Source: Streptomyces sp. NBC_01429
Lineage (GTDB): Bacteria > Actinomycetota > Actinomycetes > Streptomycetales > Streptomycetaceae
DNA: 64,000 nucleotides
Assembly (NCBI RefSeq): GCF_036231945.1
Contig: NZ_CP109599.1
Coordinates: 992,001-1,056,000, forward strand
Reading direction: 5' to 3'
A model generated the notes under the pieces. The model ran no database searches. It was not told the origin of the DNA and saw nothing but the letters and a program-made list of their open reading frames with translations. The position numbers were made by a program, and so were the translations under genes. Position 1 is the first letter of the stretch, and each line of letters starts with the position of its first letter. Below are positions 51,413 through 60,765 of the stretch, piece by piece.

Positions 51413-53263
51413 GTGCGGAAGACCGCCCTGCGCAAGTCCATCGCCACGGTGTCGCTGAGCGGCTCTCTCTCCGAGAAGCTCGGCGCCGCCGCCACCGCCG
51501 GGTTCGACGGGGTCGAGATCTTCGAGAACGATCTGATCGCGAGCCCCCTGAGCCCCGAGGAGATCCGTACCCGCGCCGCCGATCTGGGCCTGACCATCGA
51601 CCTCTACCAGCCGTTCCGGGACGCGGAGGCCGTACCCGAGGAGATCCTCGCCGGCAATCTGCGGCGCGCGGAGCGGAAGTTCGCTCTGATGGAGCGGCTC
51701 GGCGCCGATCTGCTGCTGGTCTGCTCCAGCGTCTCGCCCGACGCGGTCGACGACGACGCGCTCGCCGCCGAGCAGCTCCACCGGCTCGCCTCGCTGGCCT
51801 CGGAGCACGGGATCCGGCTCGCCTACGAGGCGCTCGCCTGGGGACGGCACGTCCATACGTACGACCACGCCTGGCGCATCGTCGAGGCGGCGGGCCATCC
51901 CGCGCTCGGCGTCTGCCTGGACAGCTTCCACATCCTCTCGCGCGGGTCCGATCCCCGGGGCATCGAGGAGATCCCCGGGGAGAAGATCTTCTTCCTCCAG
52001 CTGGCGGACGCTCCCCGGATCGCCATGGACGTCCTCCAGTGGAGCCGCCACTACCGCTGCTTCCCCGGCCAGGGCGACTTCGACCTCGCTGGCCTGGTGG
52101 GGCACACCGTGCGGGCCGGCTACACCGGGCCGCTGTCGCTGGAGGTGTTCAACGACGTCTTCCGGCAGGGGGACGCGGGCCGTACGGCGGTCGACGCGCT
52201 GCGCTCGCTGCTCACCCTGGAGGAGTCGGCGGGGCTGAGCGCGCCGCCCGCGCCCGTCGCGGCGACGGGGTTCGCCTTCGCCGAGCTGGTCACCGCCGAC
52301 ACCGAACCGCTGCGCGCCCTGCTGCGCACACTCGGCTTCGCCCGGACGGGACGGCACGCCACCAAGCCGGTGGACCTGTGGGAGCAGGGCGAGGCGCGGA
52401 TCCTGCTCAGCGGCGCCGGAGCCGGCCGGCGGGACGGCGCGGCCCTCGCCGCCCTCGGTCTGGAGACCCCCGCCCAGGACGCGGCCGTACGGCGGGCCGA
52501 GGCGCTGCTGGCACCGGTCGTGCCGCGCAGGCGGGCCGAGCGGGACGCGCCGCTGGACGCGGTGGCGGCGCCGGACGGCACCGAGCTGTTCTTCTGCGGC
52601 ACGGCGGCGGACGGGACAACAGGCGGGGCAACAGGCGGGACGGCGGGCTGGCGGGGCGACTTCCCGGCGGTCCCCGGCCCCGGCGACACCGGGATCACGG
52701 GCACCGGGGAACCCACCGGTCTCACCCGTATCGACCATGTCGCGCTGCCCCAGCCCTGGCACCAGTTCGACGAGGCGTCCCTCTTCTACCGGAGTGTGCT
52801 GGGCCTCGAACCGGACGAGAGCCTGGACCTGGCGGACCCGTTCGGGCTGGTGCGCAGCCGCGCCGTGTCCAACGCCGACGGCTCCCTGCGGATCGCGCTG
52901 AACGTCGCCCCCGGGCCCGGCGAGCGGTCGGCGCGCCCGCAGCACATCGCACTCGCCACCGACGACATCGTGGCCACCGCGCGCCGGCTGCGCGAGCGCG
53001 GCGCCGGACTGCTGCGCGTCCCGGGCAACTACTACGACGACCTGGAGGCCCGCTATACGTGGGCCCCGGGGAGGCTCGCCGCGCTGCGCGAGTACGGCAT
53101 CCTCTACGACCGCGACGCGGACGGGGAGTTCCACCACTGCTACACCGCGACGGTGGGACGGGTCTTCTTCGAGATCGTCCAGCGCACCGGCGGCTACCGG
53201 GGCTACGGCGCCCGGAACGCGCCCGTACGCCTCGCCGTCCAGCACGCCGCCGGCCGGGGCTGA
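51413..53263 (+). CDS. qsuB: 3-dehydroshikimate dehydratase fused to a VOC/HPPD-like domain (QsuB-like)
   Basis: A 616-residue two-domain protein. Residues 1-about 275 form a TIM barrel with metal-ligand candidates in YEALAW, CLDSFHIL, LQLADAP and LSLEVFND; this half converts 3-dehydroshikimate to protocatechuate. Residues about 285-610 resemble 4-hydroxyphenylpyruvate dioxygenase (vicinal oxygen chelate), with metal-site-like RIDHVALPQP, PQHIALATDDI and RVFFEIVQR. Length matches corynebacterial QsuB. GTG at 51413 has AGGAAG upstream; an in-frame GTG at 51398, overlapping the dehydrogenase stop, would add five residues. The two starts lie in a 15-base duplication. Confidence 0.9.
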   Translation: MRKTALRKSIATVSLSGSLSEKLGAAATAGFDGVEIFENDLIASPLSPEEIRTRAADLGLTIDLYQPFRDAEAVPEEILAGNLRRAERKFALMERLGADLLLVCSSVSPDAVDDDALAAEQLHRLASLASEHGIRLAYEALAWGRHVHTYDHAWRIVEAAGHPALGVCLDSFHILSRGSDPRGIEEIPGEKIFFLQLADAPRIAMDVLQWSRHYRCFPGQGDFDLAGLVGHTVRAGYTGPLSLEVFNDVFRQGDAGRTAVDALRSLLTLEESAGLSAPPAPVAATGFAFAELVTADTEPLRALLRTLGFARTGRHATKPVDLWEQGEARILLSGAGAGRRDGAALAALGLETPAQDAAVRRAEALLAPVVPRRRAERDAPLDAVAAPDGTELFFCGTAADGTTGGATGGTAGWRGDFPAVPGPGDTGITGTGEPTGLTRIDHVALPQPWHQFDEASLFYRSVLGLEPDESLDLADPFGLVRSRAVSNADGSLRIALNVAPGPGERSARPQHIALATDDIVATARRLRERGAGLLRVPGNYYDDLEARYTWAPGRLAALREYGILYDRDADGEFHHCYTATVGRVFFEIVQRTGGYRGYGARNAPVRLAVQHAAGRG

Positions 53264-53347
53264 CCGCCGCGGCCCGCGGCCCACCCCCGGCCAGGAGCCG
53301 TCTCGTTAGACTCGGGGCCCACCACGCACTTCGCCGCGAGGAGCCCC

Positions 53348-54007
53348 ATGGGAGCCGCCGTCCCCCCGTCGACACCACCTGTCACGCGCACGCGGGACGC
53401 GGCGCGGACCCGGGAGGAGATCCTCGACGTCGCGACCCGGGAGTTCGCCCGGCTGGGGTACGCGGGCGCCCGGGTGGACGAGATGGCGGCGCGCACCCGG
53501 ACCACCAAGCGGATGATCTACTACTACTTCGGCAGCAAGGAGCAGTTGTTCACCACGGTGCTGGAGCGGGCGTACGGGGTGATCAGGGCCGCCGAGCAGG
53601 AGATCGACGTCGCGCATCTGGACCCGGTCTCCGCGATCCGGCGGCTGGCCGAGGTCACCTTCGACCACCACGAGGCGCATCCGGACTTCATCCGGCTGGT
53701 CTCGATCGAGAACATCCACGAGGCGGAGCACATCGCGGCGTCGTCGACGCTCGGCTCGCTCAACTCCCCCGCGATCGCGGTCATCGGCCGGATCCTGGAC
53801 GAGGGGCGGGCGCAGGGCGTCTTCACCGCCGAGGTGGACGCCATCGATCTGCACGCGATGATCAGTTCGTTCTGCTTCTTCCGGGTGGCCAACAGGCATA
53901 CCTTCAGCAGCCTGTTCGGACGCGACCTGACGGCGCCGGACCGCCGGGAGCACTATCGCGCGCTGCTGGGCGACATGGTGATCGCCTACCTCACGGCCGA
54001 CGCCTGA
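53348..54007 (+). CDS. TetR-family transcriptional regulator
   Basis: A 219-residue regulator. The helix-turn-helix region (about 20-65, TREEILDVATREFARLGYAGARVDEMAARTRTTKRMIYYYFGSKEQL) is typical, and the C-terminal domain is helical. The ATG at 53348 has GAGGAG upstream and a -10-like TAGACT near 53307. It lies 84 bases after the QsuB-like gene on the same strand and is the likely repressor of the quinate/shikimate operon. The candidate operator at 48432-48457 supports this only by position. Confidence 0.88.
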   Translation: MGAAVPPSTPPVTRTRDAARTREEILDVATREFARLGYAGARVDEMAARTRTTKRMIYYYFGSKEQLFTTVLERAYGVIRAAEQEIDVAHLDPVSAIRRLAEVTFDHHEAHPDFIRLVSIENIHEAEHIAASSTLGSLNSPAIAVIGRILDEGRAQGVFTAEVDAIDLHAMISSFCFFRVANRHTFSSLFGRDLTAPDRREHYRALLGDMVIAYLTADA

Positions 54008-54011
54008 CACG

Positions 54012-54037
54012 GGTGGTGGGCCGGGAGGCCCACCACC
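54012..54037. terminator. Bidirectional terminator between tetR and fadB-like genes
   Basis: GGTGGTGGGCC / GGCCCACCACC form a perfect 11-bp stem with a GGGA loop between the convergent stops at 54007 and 54051. Confidence 0.8.
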
Positions 54038-54050
54038 GGGCGGCCGGCTG

Positions 54051-56258
54051 TCAGCCGTCGCCGAACGTCTCGCCCCGCTCCGCCTTCGCCACCAGCAGCG
54101 CCGGGGGCTCGAAGCGCTCGCCGTACAGCTCCGCCAGCTCGCGGGCGCGCGCGACGAAGCCGGGCAGGGCGCCCTCGTACCCGTTGATGTACTGGAGCAC
54201 GCCGCCGGTCCAGGCGGGGAAGCCGATGCCCATGAGGGAGCCGATGTTGGCGTCGGCGACCGAGGTCAGCACGTTCTCCTCCAGACAGCGGACGGCGTCC
54301 AGGGCCTCGGAGAAGAGCAGCCGCTCCTTCATGTCATGGAAGGGGACGTCGGTGGCCTCCGTGCAGAAGTGCTCGCGCAGCCCCGGCCACAGCCGGGTGC
54401 GCGCGCCGTTCTCGTCGTACTCGTAGAAGCCGGCGCCGGCGCCGCGCCCCGGGCGGTCGAACTCGTCGACCATCCGGTCGACGACCCAGTCGGCGGGGTG
54501 CCCGGTCCAGACGCCGCCGGCCTCCTCCGTCGACCGCCTGGCCTCCTCGCGGATGGCGCGCGGGAGGGTGAAGGTCAGCTCGTCCATGAGGGCCAGGACC
54601 TTGGCCGGGTAGCCGGCCTGCGCGGCGGCCTGTTCGACCGAGGCGGGCTCGATGCCCTCGCCGATCATCGCGACGCCCTCGCTGAGGAAGCGTCCGATCA
54701 CCCGCGAGGTGAAGAAGCCCCGCGCGTCGTTGACGACGATCGGGGTCTTGCCCAGCGCGCGCACCAGGTCGAAGGCGCGGGCGAGGGCCTCTTCGCCGGT
54801 CCGGCCGCCCTTGATGATCTCGACCAGCGGCATCCGGTCGGCCGGTGAGAAGAAGTGCAGCCCGATGAAGTCGGCGGGCCGGTGGACGCCTTCGGCCAGC
54901 TCGGTGATGGGCAGGGTGGAGGTGTTGGAGCAGAGCAGCGCGTCGGGCTCCACGAGGTCCTGCACCTCCTGGAACACCTTCCGCTTGAGCGCGCCGTCCT
55001 CGAAGACCGCCTCGATGACGACATCGCACCCGGCGAGGTCGGCCGAGTCGGCGGTGGGGGTGATCCGGGCCAGCAGCGCGTCGCGGTCGGCCTCCGTCGT
55101 ACGGCCCCGGGCGAGCGACTTGGCGAGGCGCCCGCGCGCGTACTCCTTGCCCCGCTCGGCGGCTTCCGGGGACACGTCCCTGAGGACGACGTCGAATCCG
55201 GCGCGGGCGCAGGAGTAGGCGATGCCGGCGCCCATCATCCCGGCGCCCAGGACCGCCACCTTGCGCACCTCGCGCCGCGGGATGTCCCGGGGGCGGCTCG
55301 CACCGGAGTTGACGGCCTGGAGGTCGAAGAAGAACGCCCGCATCATGTTCTTCGCGGTCTGTCCGGTCACCAGCCCGGTGAAGTAACGGGCCTCGACGGT
55401 CTGCGCGGTCTCGAAGTCGACCTGCGCGCCCTCGACGGCCGCCGCGAGGATCGCGCGCGGCGCGGGGAACGGGGCGCCGCCGAGCTGCTTGGTCAAGTTG
55501 GCCGGGAAAGAGGGCAATTGGGCGGCGAGAGGCCCACTGGCCGGGGTGCCGCCCGGCATCCGGTATCCCTTGACGTCCCAGGGCTGCGCCGATGCGGGGT
55601 GGGCGTCGATGAAGGCGTGGGCCTTCGCGAGCATCTCGTCTGCGGTGGCGGCGACCTCGTGCACCAGACCGTTCTCCAGGGCGAGCGCCGGAGGGTACTG
55701 GGTGCCCTGGAGCAGCACCCTGAGCAGCGCGTCGGCCAGCCCCAGGAGCCGTACGGTACGGGTGACCCCGCCGCCGGCGGGCAGCAGCCCGAGCGTGACC
55801 TCGGGCAGCCCGATCCGGGAGCCGGGGACGTCGAGGGCGATGCGGTGGTGGCAGGCGAGGGCGATCTCGTAACCGCCGCCCAGGGCGGCCCCGTTGATGG
55901 CGGCGACCAGCGGCTTGCCGAGGGTTTCGAGGCGGCGCAGGGCGTGTTTGACGGCCATGCCGCCCTCGAAGACCGGCCGGGCGTCCGCCGGCCCGTACGT
56001 GATCATGTCCTTGAGGTCGCCGCCCGCGAAGAAGGTCTTCTTGGCGGAGGTGATGACGATGCCCCGGATGGAGTCCCGCTCGGCCTCGGCGCGGTCGGCG
56101 ATCACCGCGAGGGAGTCCCGGAACGCCTGGTTCATGGTGTTGGCGGACTGGTCCGGGTCGTCGAGGACCAGGGTGACGACTCCGGTGCCGTCCCGCTCCC
56201 AGCGGATGGCGGGAGAATCCGGGGAGGCGGGGGAAGCGGGGGCGGTGGGCTCGCTCAT
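54051..56258 (-). CDS. FadB/FadJ-like bifunctional enoyl-CoA hydratase/3-hydroxyacyl-CoA dehydrogenase
   Basis: A 735-residue beta-oxidation enzyme. The N-terminal crotonase domain (about 15-200) has AGGDLKDM and [20 protein letters not shown] with [14 protein letters not shown]. The NAD-binding domain (about 332-510) begins [21 protein letters not shown] and has the catalytic His in [12 protein letters not shown]. Two helical C-terminal domains follow. It hydrates enoyl-CoA and oxidises the 3-hydroxyacyl-CoA. It lies 80 bases after the thiolase, as in a classical fadBA pair. Confidence 0.94.
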   Translation of the reverse strand: MSEPTAPASPASPDSPAIRWERDGTGVVTLVLDDPDQSANTMNQAFRDSLAVIADRAEAERDSIRGIVITSAKKTFFAGGDLKDMITYGPADARPVFEGGMAVKHALRRLETLGKPLVAAINGAALGGGYEIALACHHRIALDVPGSRIGLPEVTLGLLPAGGGVTRTVRLLGLADALLRVLLQGTQYPPALALENGLVHEVAATADEMLAKAHAFIDAHPASAQPWDVKGYRMPGGTPASGPLAAQLPSFPANLTKQLGGAPFPAPRAILAAAVEGAQVDFETAQTVEARYFTGLVTGQTAKNMMRAFFFDLQAVNSGASRPRDIPRREVRKVAVLGAGMMGAGIAYSCARAGFDVVLRDVSPEAAERGKEYARGRLAKSLARGRTTEADRDALLARITPTADSADLAGCDVVIEAVFEDGALKRKVFQEVQDLVEPDALLCSNTSTLPITELAEGVHRPADFIGLHFFSPADRMPLVEIIKGGRTGEEALARAFDLVRALGKTPIVVNDARGFFTSRVIGRFLSEGVAMIGEGIEPASVEQAAAQAGYPAKVLALMDELTFTLPRAIREEARRSTEEAGGVWTGHPADWVVDRMVDEFDRPGRGAGAGFYEYDENGARTRLWPGLREHFCTEATDVPFHDMKERLLFSEALDAVRCLEENVLTSVADANIGSLMGIGFPAWTGGVLQYINGYEGALPGFVARARELAELYGERFEPPALLVAKAERGETFGDG

Positions 56259-56338
56259 GCTGCTGCTCCGTATGGGGAGTTCCGGATCGGGGATCGGGAG
56301 GCGGGGCCGGACAGGGACGGGCGGTCAGAGGCGGGCGG

Positions 56339-57553
56339 TCAGAGGCGCTCCACGACGGTGGCGACGCCCATGCCGCCGCCGACGCAGAGCGTGACGAGCC
56401 CGTACCGCTTGTCCTGGCGCTCCAGTTCGTCCACGAGGGTGCCCAGGAGCATCGCGCCGGTGGCTCCGAGCGGGTGGCCGAGCGCGATGGCTCCGCCGTT
56501 GACGTTGACCTTGTCCAGGGTGAGGTCCATGTCGTCCACGAAACGCAGCACGACCGCGGCGAAGGCCTCGTTCATCTCCACGAGGTCGATGTCGTCGATC
56601 GTCAGTCCCGCCTTGGCGAGGGCCTTGCGGCTGGCGGGAGCCGGTCCGGTGAGCATGATCGTCGGCTCGGATCCGGAGACGGCGGCGGAGACGATCCGGG
56701 CACGCGGCGTCAGCCCGTACCGTTCACCGGTCTCCCGGGAGCCGATGGCGACGAGGGCCGCGCCGTCCACGATGCCGGAGGAGTTGCCCGCGTGGTGGAC
56801 ATGGTCGATGGCCTCGACCCAGTGGTACTTCTGGAGGGCGACGGCGTCGAAGCCGCCCGCCTCGCCGATCCGCGCGAAGGACGGCTTCAGCGCGGCGAGC
56901 GAGTCGGCGGTGGTGCCGGGGCGCGGGTGCTCGTCGTGGTCGAGGACGGTGAGTCCGTTGCCGTCGAGAACGGGGACGAGCGAGCGGGCGAAGCGGCCGT
57001 CCTTCGACGCGGCGGCGGCCCGCTCCTGGGAGAGCGCCGCGTACTCGTCGACGTCGCGCCTGCTGTAGCCGCCGAGGGTGGCGATCAGGTCGGCGCCGAT
57101 GCCCTGGGGGGCGAAGCCGGTGGCGAAGCTGGTCATCGGGTCCATCGCCCAGGCGCCGCCGTCGGAGCCCATCGGCACCCGCGACATCGACTCGACGCCG
57201 CCCGCCAGGACGAGGTCCTCCCAGCCGGAACGGACCTTGGCGGCGGCCAGGTTGACGGCTTCGAGACCGGAGGCACAGAAGCGGTTCTCCTGTACGCCGG
57301 CGACGGAGTCGGGCAGTCCGGCGGCGACGGCCGCGACCCGGGCGATGTCCGAGCCCTGGTCACCGAGCGGGCTGACCACTCCGAGGACGATGTCGTCGAT
57401 GGCCGCCGGGTCGAGTCCGGGGAGGCGGGCGCGCAGCTCGTGGATCAGACCGACGACGAGATCGATGGGCTTGGTGCCGTGCAGGGCTCCGTCCGCCTTG
57501 CCCCGGCCGCGCGGGGTGCGGATCGCGTCGTACACGTACGCTTCGTTGCTCAC
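56339..57553 (-). CDS. Acetyl-CoA C-acyltransferase (thiolase)
   Basis: A 404-residue thiolase. Cys93 ([10 protein letters not shown]) is the acyl-accepting nucleophile; the C-terminal [14 protein letters not shown] and CVGGGMG carry the catalytic His and second Cys. It cleaves 3-ketoacyl-CoA in beta-oxidation together with the FadB-like partner. The GTG at 57553 is supported by GAAAGG at a suitable distance and by the typical opening [15 protein letters not shown]. It follows the racemase gene by 35 bases. Confidence 0.94.
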   Translation of the reverse strand: MSNEAYVYDAIRTPRGRGKADGALHGTKPIDLVVGLIHELRARLPGLDPAAIDDIVLGVVSPLGDQGSDIARVAAVAAGLPDSVAGVQENRFCASGLEAVNLAAAKVRSGWEDLVLAGGVESMSRVPMGSDGGAWAMDPMTSFATGFAPQGIGADLIATLGGYSRRDVDEYAALSQERAAAASKDGRFARSLVPVLDGNGLTVLDHDEHPRPGTTADSLAALKPSFARIGEAGGFDAVALQKYHWVEAIDHVHHAGNSSGIVDGAALVAIGSRETGERYGLTPRARIVSAAVSGSEPTIMLTGPAPASRKALAKAGLTIDDIDLVEMNEAFAAVVLRFVDDMDLTLDKVNVNGGAIALGHPLGATGAMLLGTLVDELERQDKRYGLVTLCVGGGMGVATVVERL

Positions 57554-57588
57554 GGCGACTGCCTTTCGGTTCGGTCGGTTCGGGTGTT

Positions 57589-58725
57589 TCAGGCGGGACC
57601 GGCGTCCGGGTCGCGGCTCGGCAGCTGCCAGTCGCGGGCGACCTCGGCGGCGTCCGCGCCGGGCCGCGCGGGCGCGCGGCGCACGGAGGCCGGGGTGGCG
57701 GAGAAGCGGGGCGCGGGGGCGGGCTGGACGATGCCCGCGTGCTCGGTGAAGGTGGCGCGGGCCGCGAGATGCGGGTGCGCGGGGGCCTCGCGGAGCGAGA
57801 GCACCGGCGCGACACAGGCGTCGGACCCGGCGAAGATCTCGGTCCACCGCTCCCGGGTCTCCCCCTTGAACCGGGCGGCGACCGCCTCCCGCAGCTCGTC
57901 CCAGCGGTCGATGTCGTTGCGGGCGGGCAGTTCGCCGGCGATGCCGAGCAGCTCCACGAACTGCCGGTAGAACCGCCCTTCCAGCGCGCCGACAGCCATG
58001 TACTGGCCGTCGGCGGTCTCGTACGAACCGTAGAAGGGGCTGGCGCCGTCGAGCAGATTGGCCCCGCGCCGGTCCTGCCAGCCGCCCGCCGCCATCATGG
58101 CGTGGACCATGGTGGTGAGATGGGCGGTGCCGTCCACGATCGCCGCGTCCACGACCTGTCCGGCGCCGTCCGGGGTACGGGCGTGCTGGAGCGCCGCGAG
58201 CACCCCGATGACCAGGTAGAGAGCGCCGCCCGCGTAGTCGCCGAGCAGATTGGCCGGCAGCGCGGGCGGCTCGTCGTCCTTGCCGATCATGGAGAGCGCC
58301 CCGGCCACGGCGATGTAGTCGATGTCGTGTCCCGCGCGCTCCGCGAGCGGGCCGTCCTGCCCCCAGCCGGTCATCCGGCCGTACACGAGCCGCGGGTTGC
58401 GCTCCAGACACGGAGCGGGACCGATGCCGAGGCGCTCGGCGACGCCCGGCCGGTAGCCCTCGATGAGGATGTCGGCGCGCTCGGCCAGTTCGAGGACGCG
58501 GGCGGCCCCGTCGTCGGCCTTGAGGTCGATGAGCACGGAGCGCTTGTTGCGGTTGGTGAGGTCGTACGCCGGATCGATGCCCAGCCCCGCGCCGCCCGGC
58601 CGGTCGACCCTTACGACATCGGCGCCGAGGTCGGCGAGCGTCATGGCGGCGAAGGGGCCGGGACCGATCCCGGCCAGCTCGACCACGCGTACACCGGTCA
58701 GCGGACCGCTTCCTGTCGCCGTCAT
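57589..58725 (-). CDS. Alpha-methylacyl-CoA racemase (CaiB/BaiF family)
   Basis: A 378-residue family III CoA-transferase-fold protein. It starts [32 protein letters not shown]. The catalytic residues of the mycobacterial racemase have equivalents here: His133 (AGHDIDY), Asp163 (LLGDYAGG) and Glu249 (GALEG). Racemases of this group convert (2R)- to (2S)-methylacyl-CoA so branched chains can enter beta-oxidation, fitting the downstream thiolase and FadB-like genes. The ATG at 58725 is chosen because it directly precedes the conserved block; the longer frame adds unconserved sequence. Confidence 0.9.
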   Translation of the reverse strand: MTATGSGPLTGVRVVELAGIGPGPFAAMTLADLGADVVRVDRPGGAGLGIDPAYDLTNRNKRSVLIDLKADDGAARVLELAERADILIEGYRPGVAERLGIGPAPCLERNPRLVYGRMTGWGQDGPLAERAGHDIDYIAVAGALSMIGKDDEPPALPANLLGDYAGGALYLVIGVLAALQHARTPDGAGQVVDAAIVDGTAHLTTMVHAMMAAGGWQDRRGANLLDGASPFYGSYETADGQYMAVGALEGRFYRQFVELLGIAGELPARNDIDRWDELREAVAARFKGETRERWTEIFAGSDACVAPVLSLREAPAHPHLAARATFTEHAGIVQPAPAPRFSATPASVRRAPARPGADAAEVARDWQLPSRDPDAGPA

Positions 58726-58869
58726 GGGGCCCCCAGCGCTCTGTGACACAACTGATCCGACTGATCCGCCCGATGGTGGCGGTGCGACCGTGTGACGGAG
58801 GTACGGGCCGCGTGCCGGGCGCCCGTCACCACCCGGCACGACCCGTCGTGGTGAGCAAGCGCTCAGCAC

Positions 58870-59634
58870 CTACGAGCCTACGCCGTAGGACGGGCCGGAT
58901 CCCACGCCGCCGTCACCCGCCGCCCGGCTGGCCCCGCCCGGCGAACTCCCCGTCGCCGCGGTCGCGTCGCGCAGCGCCCGGCGGCAGAGGGCGTCGGCGC
59001 GCCGGGTGGACTCGGGCAGGCGGTAGCGCGGGGTGAGGCGGAGGGTGTGCGCGCGGGCGGTGGGCAGGTCGACGCGGTGGCCGACCGAGACGAAGACGGG
59101 CTTGACGTCGGCCCGGGTGCGCAGCGCGGCGCCGACCTCCTCCCCGTCGTCCGCCAGCAGCGGCGAGGAGTCCCCGCGCCGGGGGCCCGGCGGGTCGTAG
59201 GAGAAGGTGAACGGGTTCTTCGCGACGCCGATCACGGGCAGTCCGGTCAGCACGCCGAGATGGGCGGCGAGCCCGAAGCGGCGCGGGTGGGCGAGCCCGT
59301 AGCCGTCGCAGACGACCAGACCGGGGTCCGAGGTCAGGGATTCCAGCGCGGCCAGGACGGTCGGGATCTCCCGGAAGGCCAGCAGACCGGGCACGTAGGG
59401 AAAGGCGACCCGGCCGACGGCCGTGGCCTCCTCGACGACATCGAGGGTGGCCGCGTCGAGCACGACGGCCGCGGCGGCGACGAGGTCGCGTTCGTCGTCG
59501 TAGGCCACGTCCACGCCGGTGACCAGGCCCGTGCCCGGGGGCGGGCCCGCTTCGTCGCGCACGACCAGGCCGCGCAGCTCGTCCTGGACGGCGCGGGCCT
59601 CGGCCTCGTCGGCGGGTGTTCTGATCTTCTTCAT
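58870..59634 (-). CDS. nfi: Endonuclease V (deoxyinosine 3'-endonuclease)
   Basis: A 254-residue DNA-repair nuclease. The metal-site residues Asp42 (GVDVAYDD) and Asp110 (VVCDGYGLAHPRRFG), and Lys139 in GVAKN, are intact, with FPYVPGLLAFRE as the wedge-region block. It nicks DNA near deaminated adenine. The C-terminus adds about 25 Gly/Ser-rich residues. The minus-strand -10 TAGGCT (59645-59650) is so close to the ATG at 59634 that the transcript is probably leaderless. Confidence 0.93.
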   Translation of the reverse strand: MKKIRTPADEAEARAVQDELRGLVVRDEAGPPPGTGLVTGVDVAYDDERDLVAAAAVVLDAATLDVVEEATAVGRVAFPYVPGLLAFREIPTVLAALESLTSDPGLVVCDGYGLAHPRRFGLAAHLGVLTGLPVIGVAKNPFTFSYDPPGPRRGDSSPLLADDGEEVGAALRTRADVKPVFVSVGHRVDLPTARAHTLRLTPRYRLPESTRRADALCRRALRDATAATGSSPGGASRAAGDGGVGSGPSYGVGS

Positions 59635-59644
59635 GGCGAGCACA

Positions 59645-59673
59645 GCCTAGAGCCCCGCTCGCGGTCATAGGCT
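59645..59673. promoter_or_regulatory. Back-to-back leaderless promoters (endonuclease V / YciI)
   Basis: Both genes have the same -10 hexamer TAGGCT: on the minus strand at 59645-59650 and on the plus strand at 59668-59673. The two start codons (59634 and 59681) are only 46 bases apart, so the -35 regions overlap the opposite promoter and the two transcripts should compete. Confidence 0.6.
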
Positions 59674-59680
59674 GATGATC

Positions 59681-59974
59681 ATGTTCGTACTGGAATTGAC
59701 CTACACGGAATCCATCGAGCGCGTCGACGCGCTGATCGACGCCCATGCGGCCTGGCTGGACGCCGGATACGCGGCCGGTACCTTCATCGCCTCGGGCCGC
59801 AAGAACCCGCGCGACGGCGGGGTGATCCTGGCGGTCGGGGAGGACCGCGCGGAGATGGAACGGCTCACGGCGGCCGATCCGTTCGTGACCGGCGCGGTCT
59901 GCGTGTACCGGATCACCGAGTTCGCCGCGACGAAGACCGCGCCCGCGCTGGAGCCGTACCGGCGGCAGGCGTAG
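59681..59974 (+). CDS. YciI family protein
   Basis: A 97-residue ferredoxin-like-fold protein (FVLELTYTESIERVDALIDAHAAWLDAGYAAG, SGRKNPRDGGVILAVG). The family includes dimeric enzymes and domains of unknown role with a His/Asp pair; here DAHAAWLD supplies it. I start at ATG 59681 because TAGGCT at 59668-59673 would place transcription start at this codon. The ATG at 59675 (MIMF...) is an alternative. Confidence 0.87.
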   Translation: MFVLELTYTESIERVDALIDAHAAWLDAGYAAGTFIASGRKNPRDGGVILAVGEDRAEMERLTAADPFVTGAVCVYRITEFAATKTAPALEPYRRQA

Positions 59975-60150
59975 CGCCCGGCGGCAGGCATGGCGACCGG
60001 CTCTCGCGGCTGTCGTCCGGCCGGTGGCGCGGGCGCCGCTCCCGCCGTACGGTGACACAACTCACTCCCCTTTCCGCGCACGTATCGAGCCCTTCCACCG
60101 TCTTTCCCTGTGGGCCGTCTTTCCCGCGGGGAAGACCGCGATCGATCTCC

Positions 60151-60169
60151 GGTCCGATGCCGTCGGACC
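60151..60169. promoter_or_regulatory. Palindrome GGTCCGA-TGCCG-TCGGACC upstream of ssgD-like gene
   Basis: A perfect 7-5-7 inverted repeat ends 25 bases before the ATG at 60195, between promoter region and ribosome-binding site. It may be an operator or a 5'-UTR hairpin. Confidence 0.4.
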
Positions 60170-60194
60170 ACCGTGCGACGAAGGGGAGCAGGAC

Positions 60195-60611
60195 ATGTCA
60201 CCCGTCATCGAGCAGGCCGTGCAGGCCAGACTCGTTTCGTCCGCTCCCCGGATGGAGACCGTTCCCGCGACGCTCCTCTACGACCGGGAGGACCCGTTCG
60301 CCGTGCGGATGGCCTTCCCGCCCCCGGCCACGCTGGAGGGCACCGAGGTGACGTGGGAGTTCTCCCGCGAGCTGCTGGCCACCGGGGTGAGCGAGGCCGC
60401 CGGTGTCGGCGATGTGCGGGTGCGGCCCTTCGGGTACGGGCGTACGGTCCTGGAGTTCCACGCCCCCGAGGGCACCGCGATGGTCCATCTGCGCACCTCG
60501 GAGCTGCGGCGCTTCCTGGACCGCGTCCAGGGGCTCGTGCCGGCCGGCCGCGAGCATCTCTATCTGAATCTGGACCACGATCTGACCGAACTGCTGCGCG
60601 ACGCGCGCTGA
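60195..60611 (+). CDS. ssgD: SsgA-family sporulation/cell division protein (probably SsgD)
   Basis: A 138-residue SsgA-like protein, a family restricted to morphologically complex actinobacteria that guides septation and wall remodelling. The core LLYDREDPFAVRMAFPPPATLEG and the middle block GVGDVRVRPFGYGRTVLEFHAPEGTAMVHL are typical. The SsgD name rests on my recollection that ssgD (SCO6722) lies next to an ABC-F gene near the hopanoid region; another paralogue is possible. The ATG at 60195 has GGGGAGCAGGAC upstream. Confidence 0.85.
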   Translation: MSPVIEQAVQARLVSSAPRMETVPATLLYDREDPFAVRMAFPPPATLEGTEVTWEFSRELLATGVSEAAGVGDVRVRPFGYGRTVLEFHAPEGTAMVHLRTSELRRFLDRVQGLVPAGREHLYLNLDHDLTELLRDAR

Positions 60612-60703
60612 GGGTCCGGTCGTCCGTACGCCCCGCCTCCCCCCGCACCCCTCCCGATCCACCCACCGATCGCGCCCGCGCGTCCGAGGGCTCATCAATC
60701 GCG

Positions 60704-60733
60704 TTGACACCCGCCGAGCCCCCTCCCTACCGT
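60704..60733 (+). promoter_or_regulatory. Promoter of the ABC-F leader
   Basis: A consensus -35 TTGACA (60704-60709) is 18 bases from the -10 TACCGT (60728-60733). The expected transcription start is at or next to A60739, the first base of the mini-ORF. Confidence 0.75.
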
Positions 60734-60738
60734 GGGTC

Positions 60739-60765
60739 ATGTCCTGTTGTCGCCGATCGGAGTAG
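60739..60765 (+). CDS. Candidate leaderless leader peptide MSCCRRSE
   Basis: ATG at 60739 opens an eight-codon frame ending in TAG at 60763-60765. It coincides with the predicted transcription start, so it would be translated without a ribosome-binding site. The peptide MSCCRRSE has adjacent Cys-Cys and Arg-Arg codons, which are plausible stall points. Short leaderless peptides upstream of ABC-F and methyltransferase genes are known to control them by ribosome-mediated attenuation. Confidence 0.5.
   Translation: MSCCRRSE

Noticed and set aside
54855..57068. 737-codon plus-strand open frame
   Set aside because: Mirror of the FadB-like and thiolase genes; composition is typical of antisense reading.
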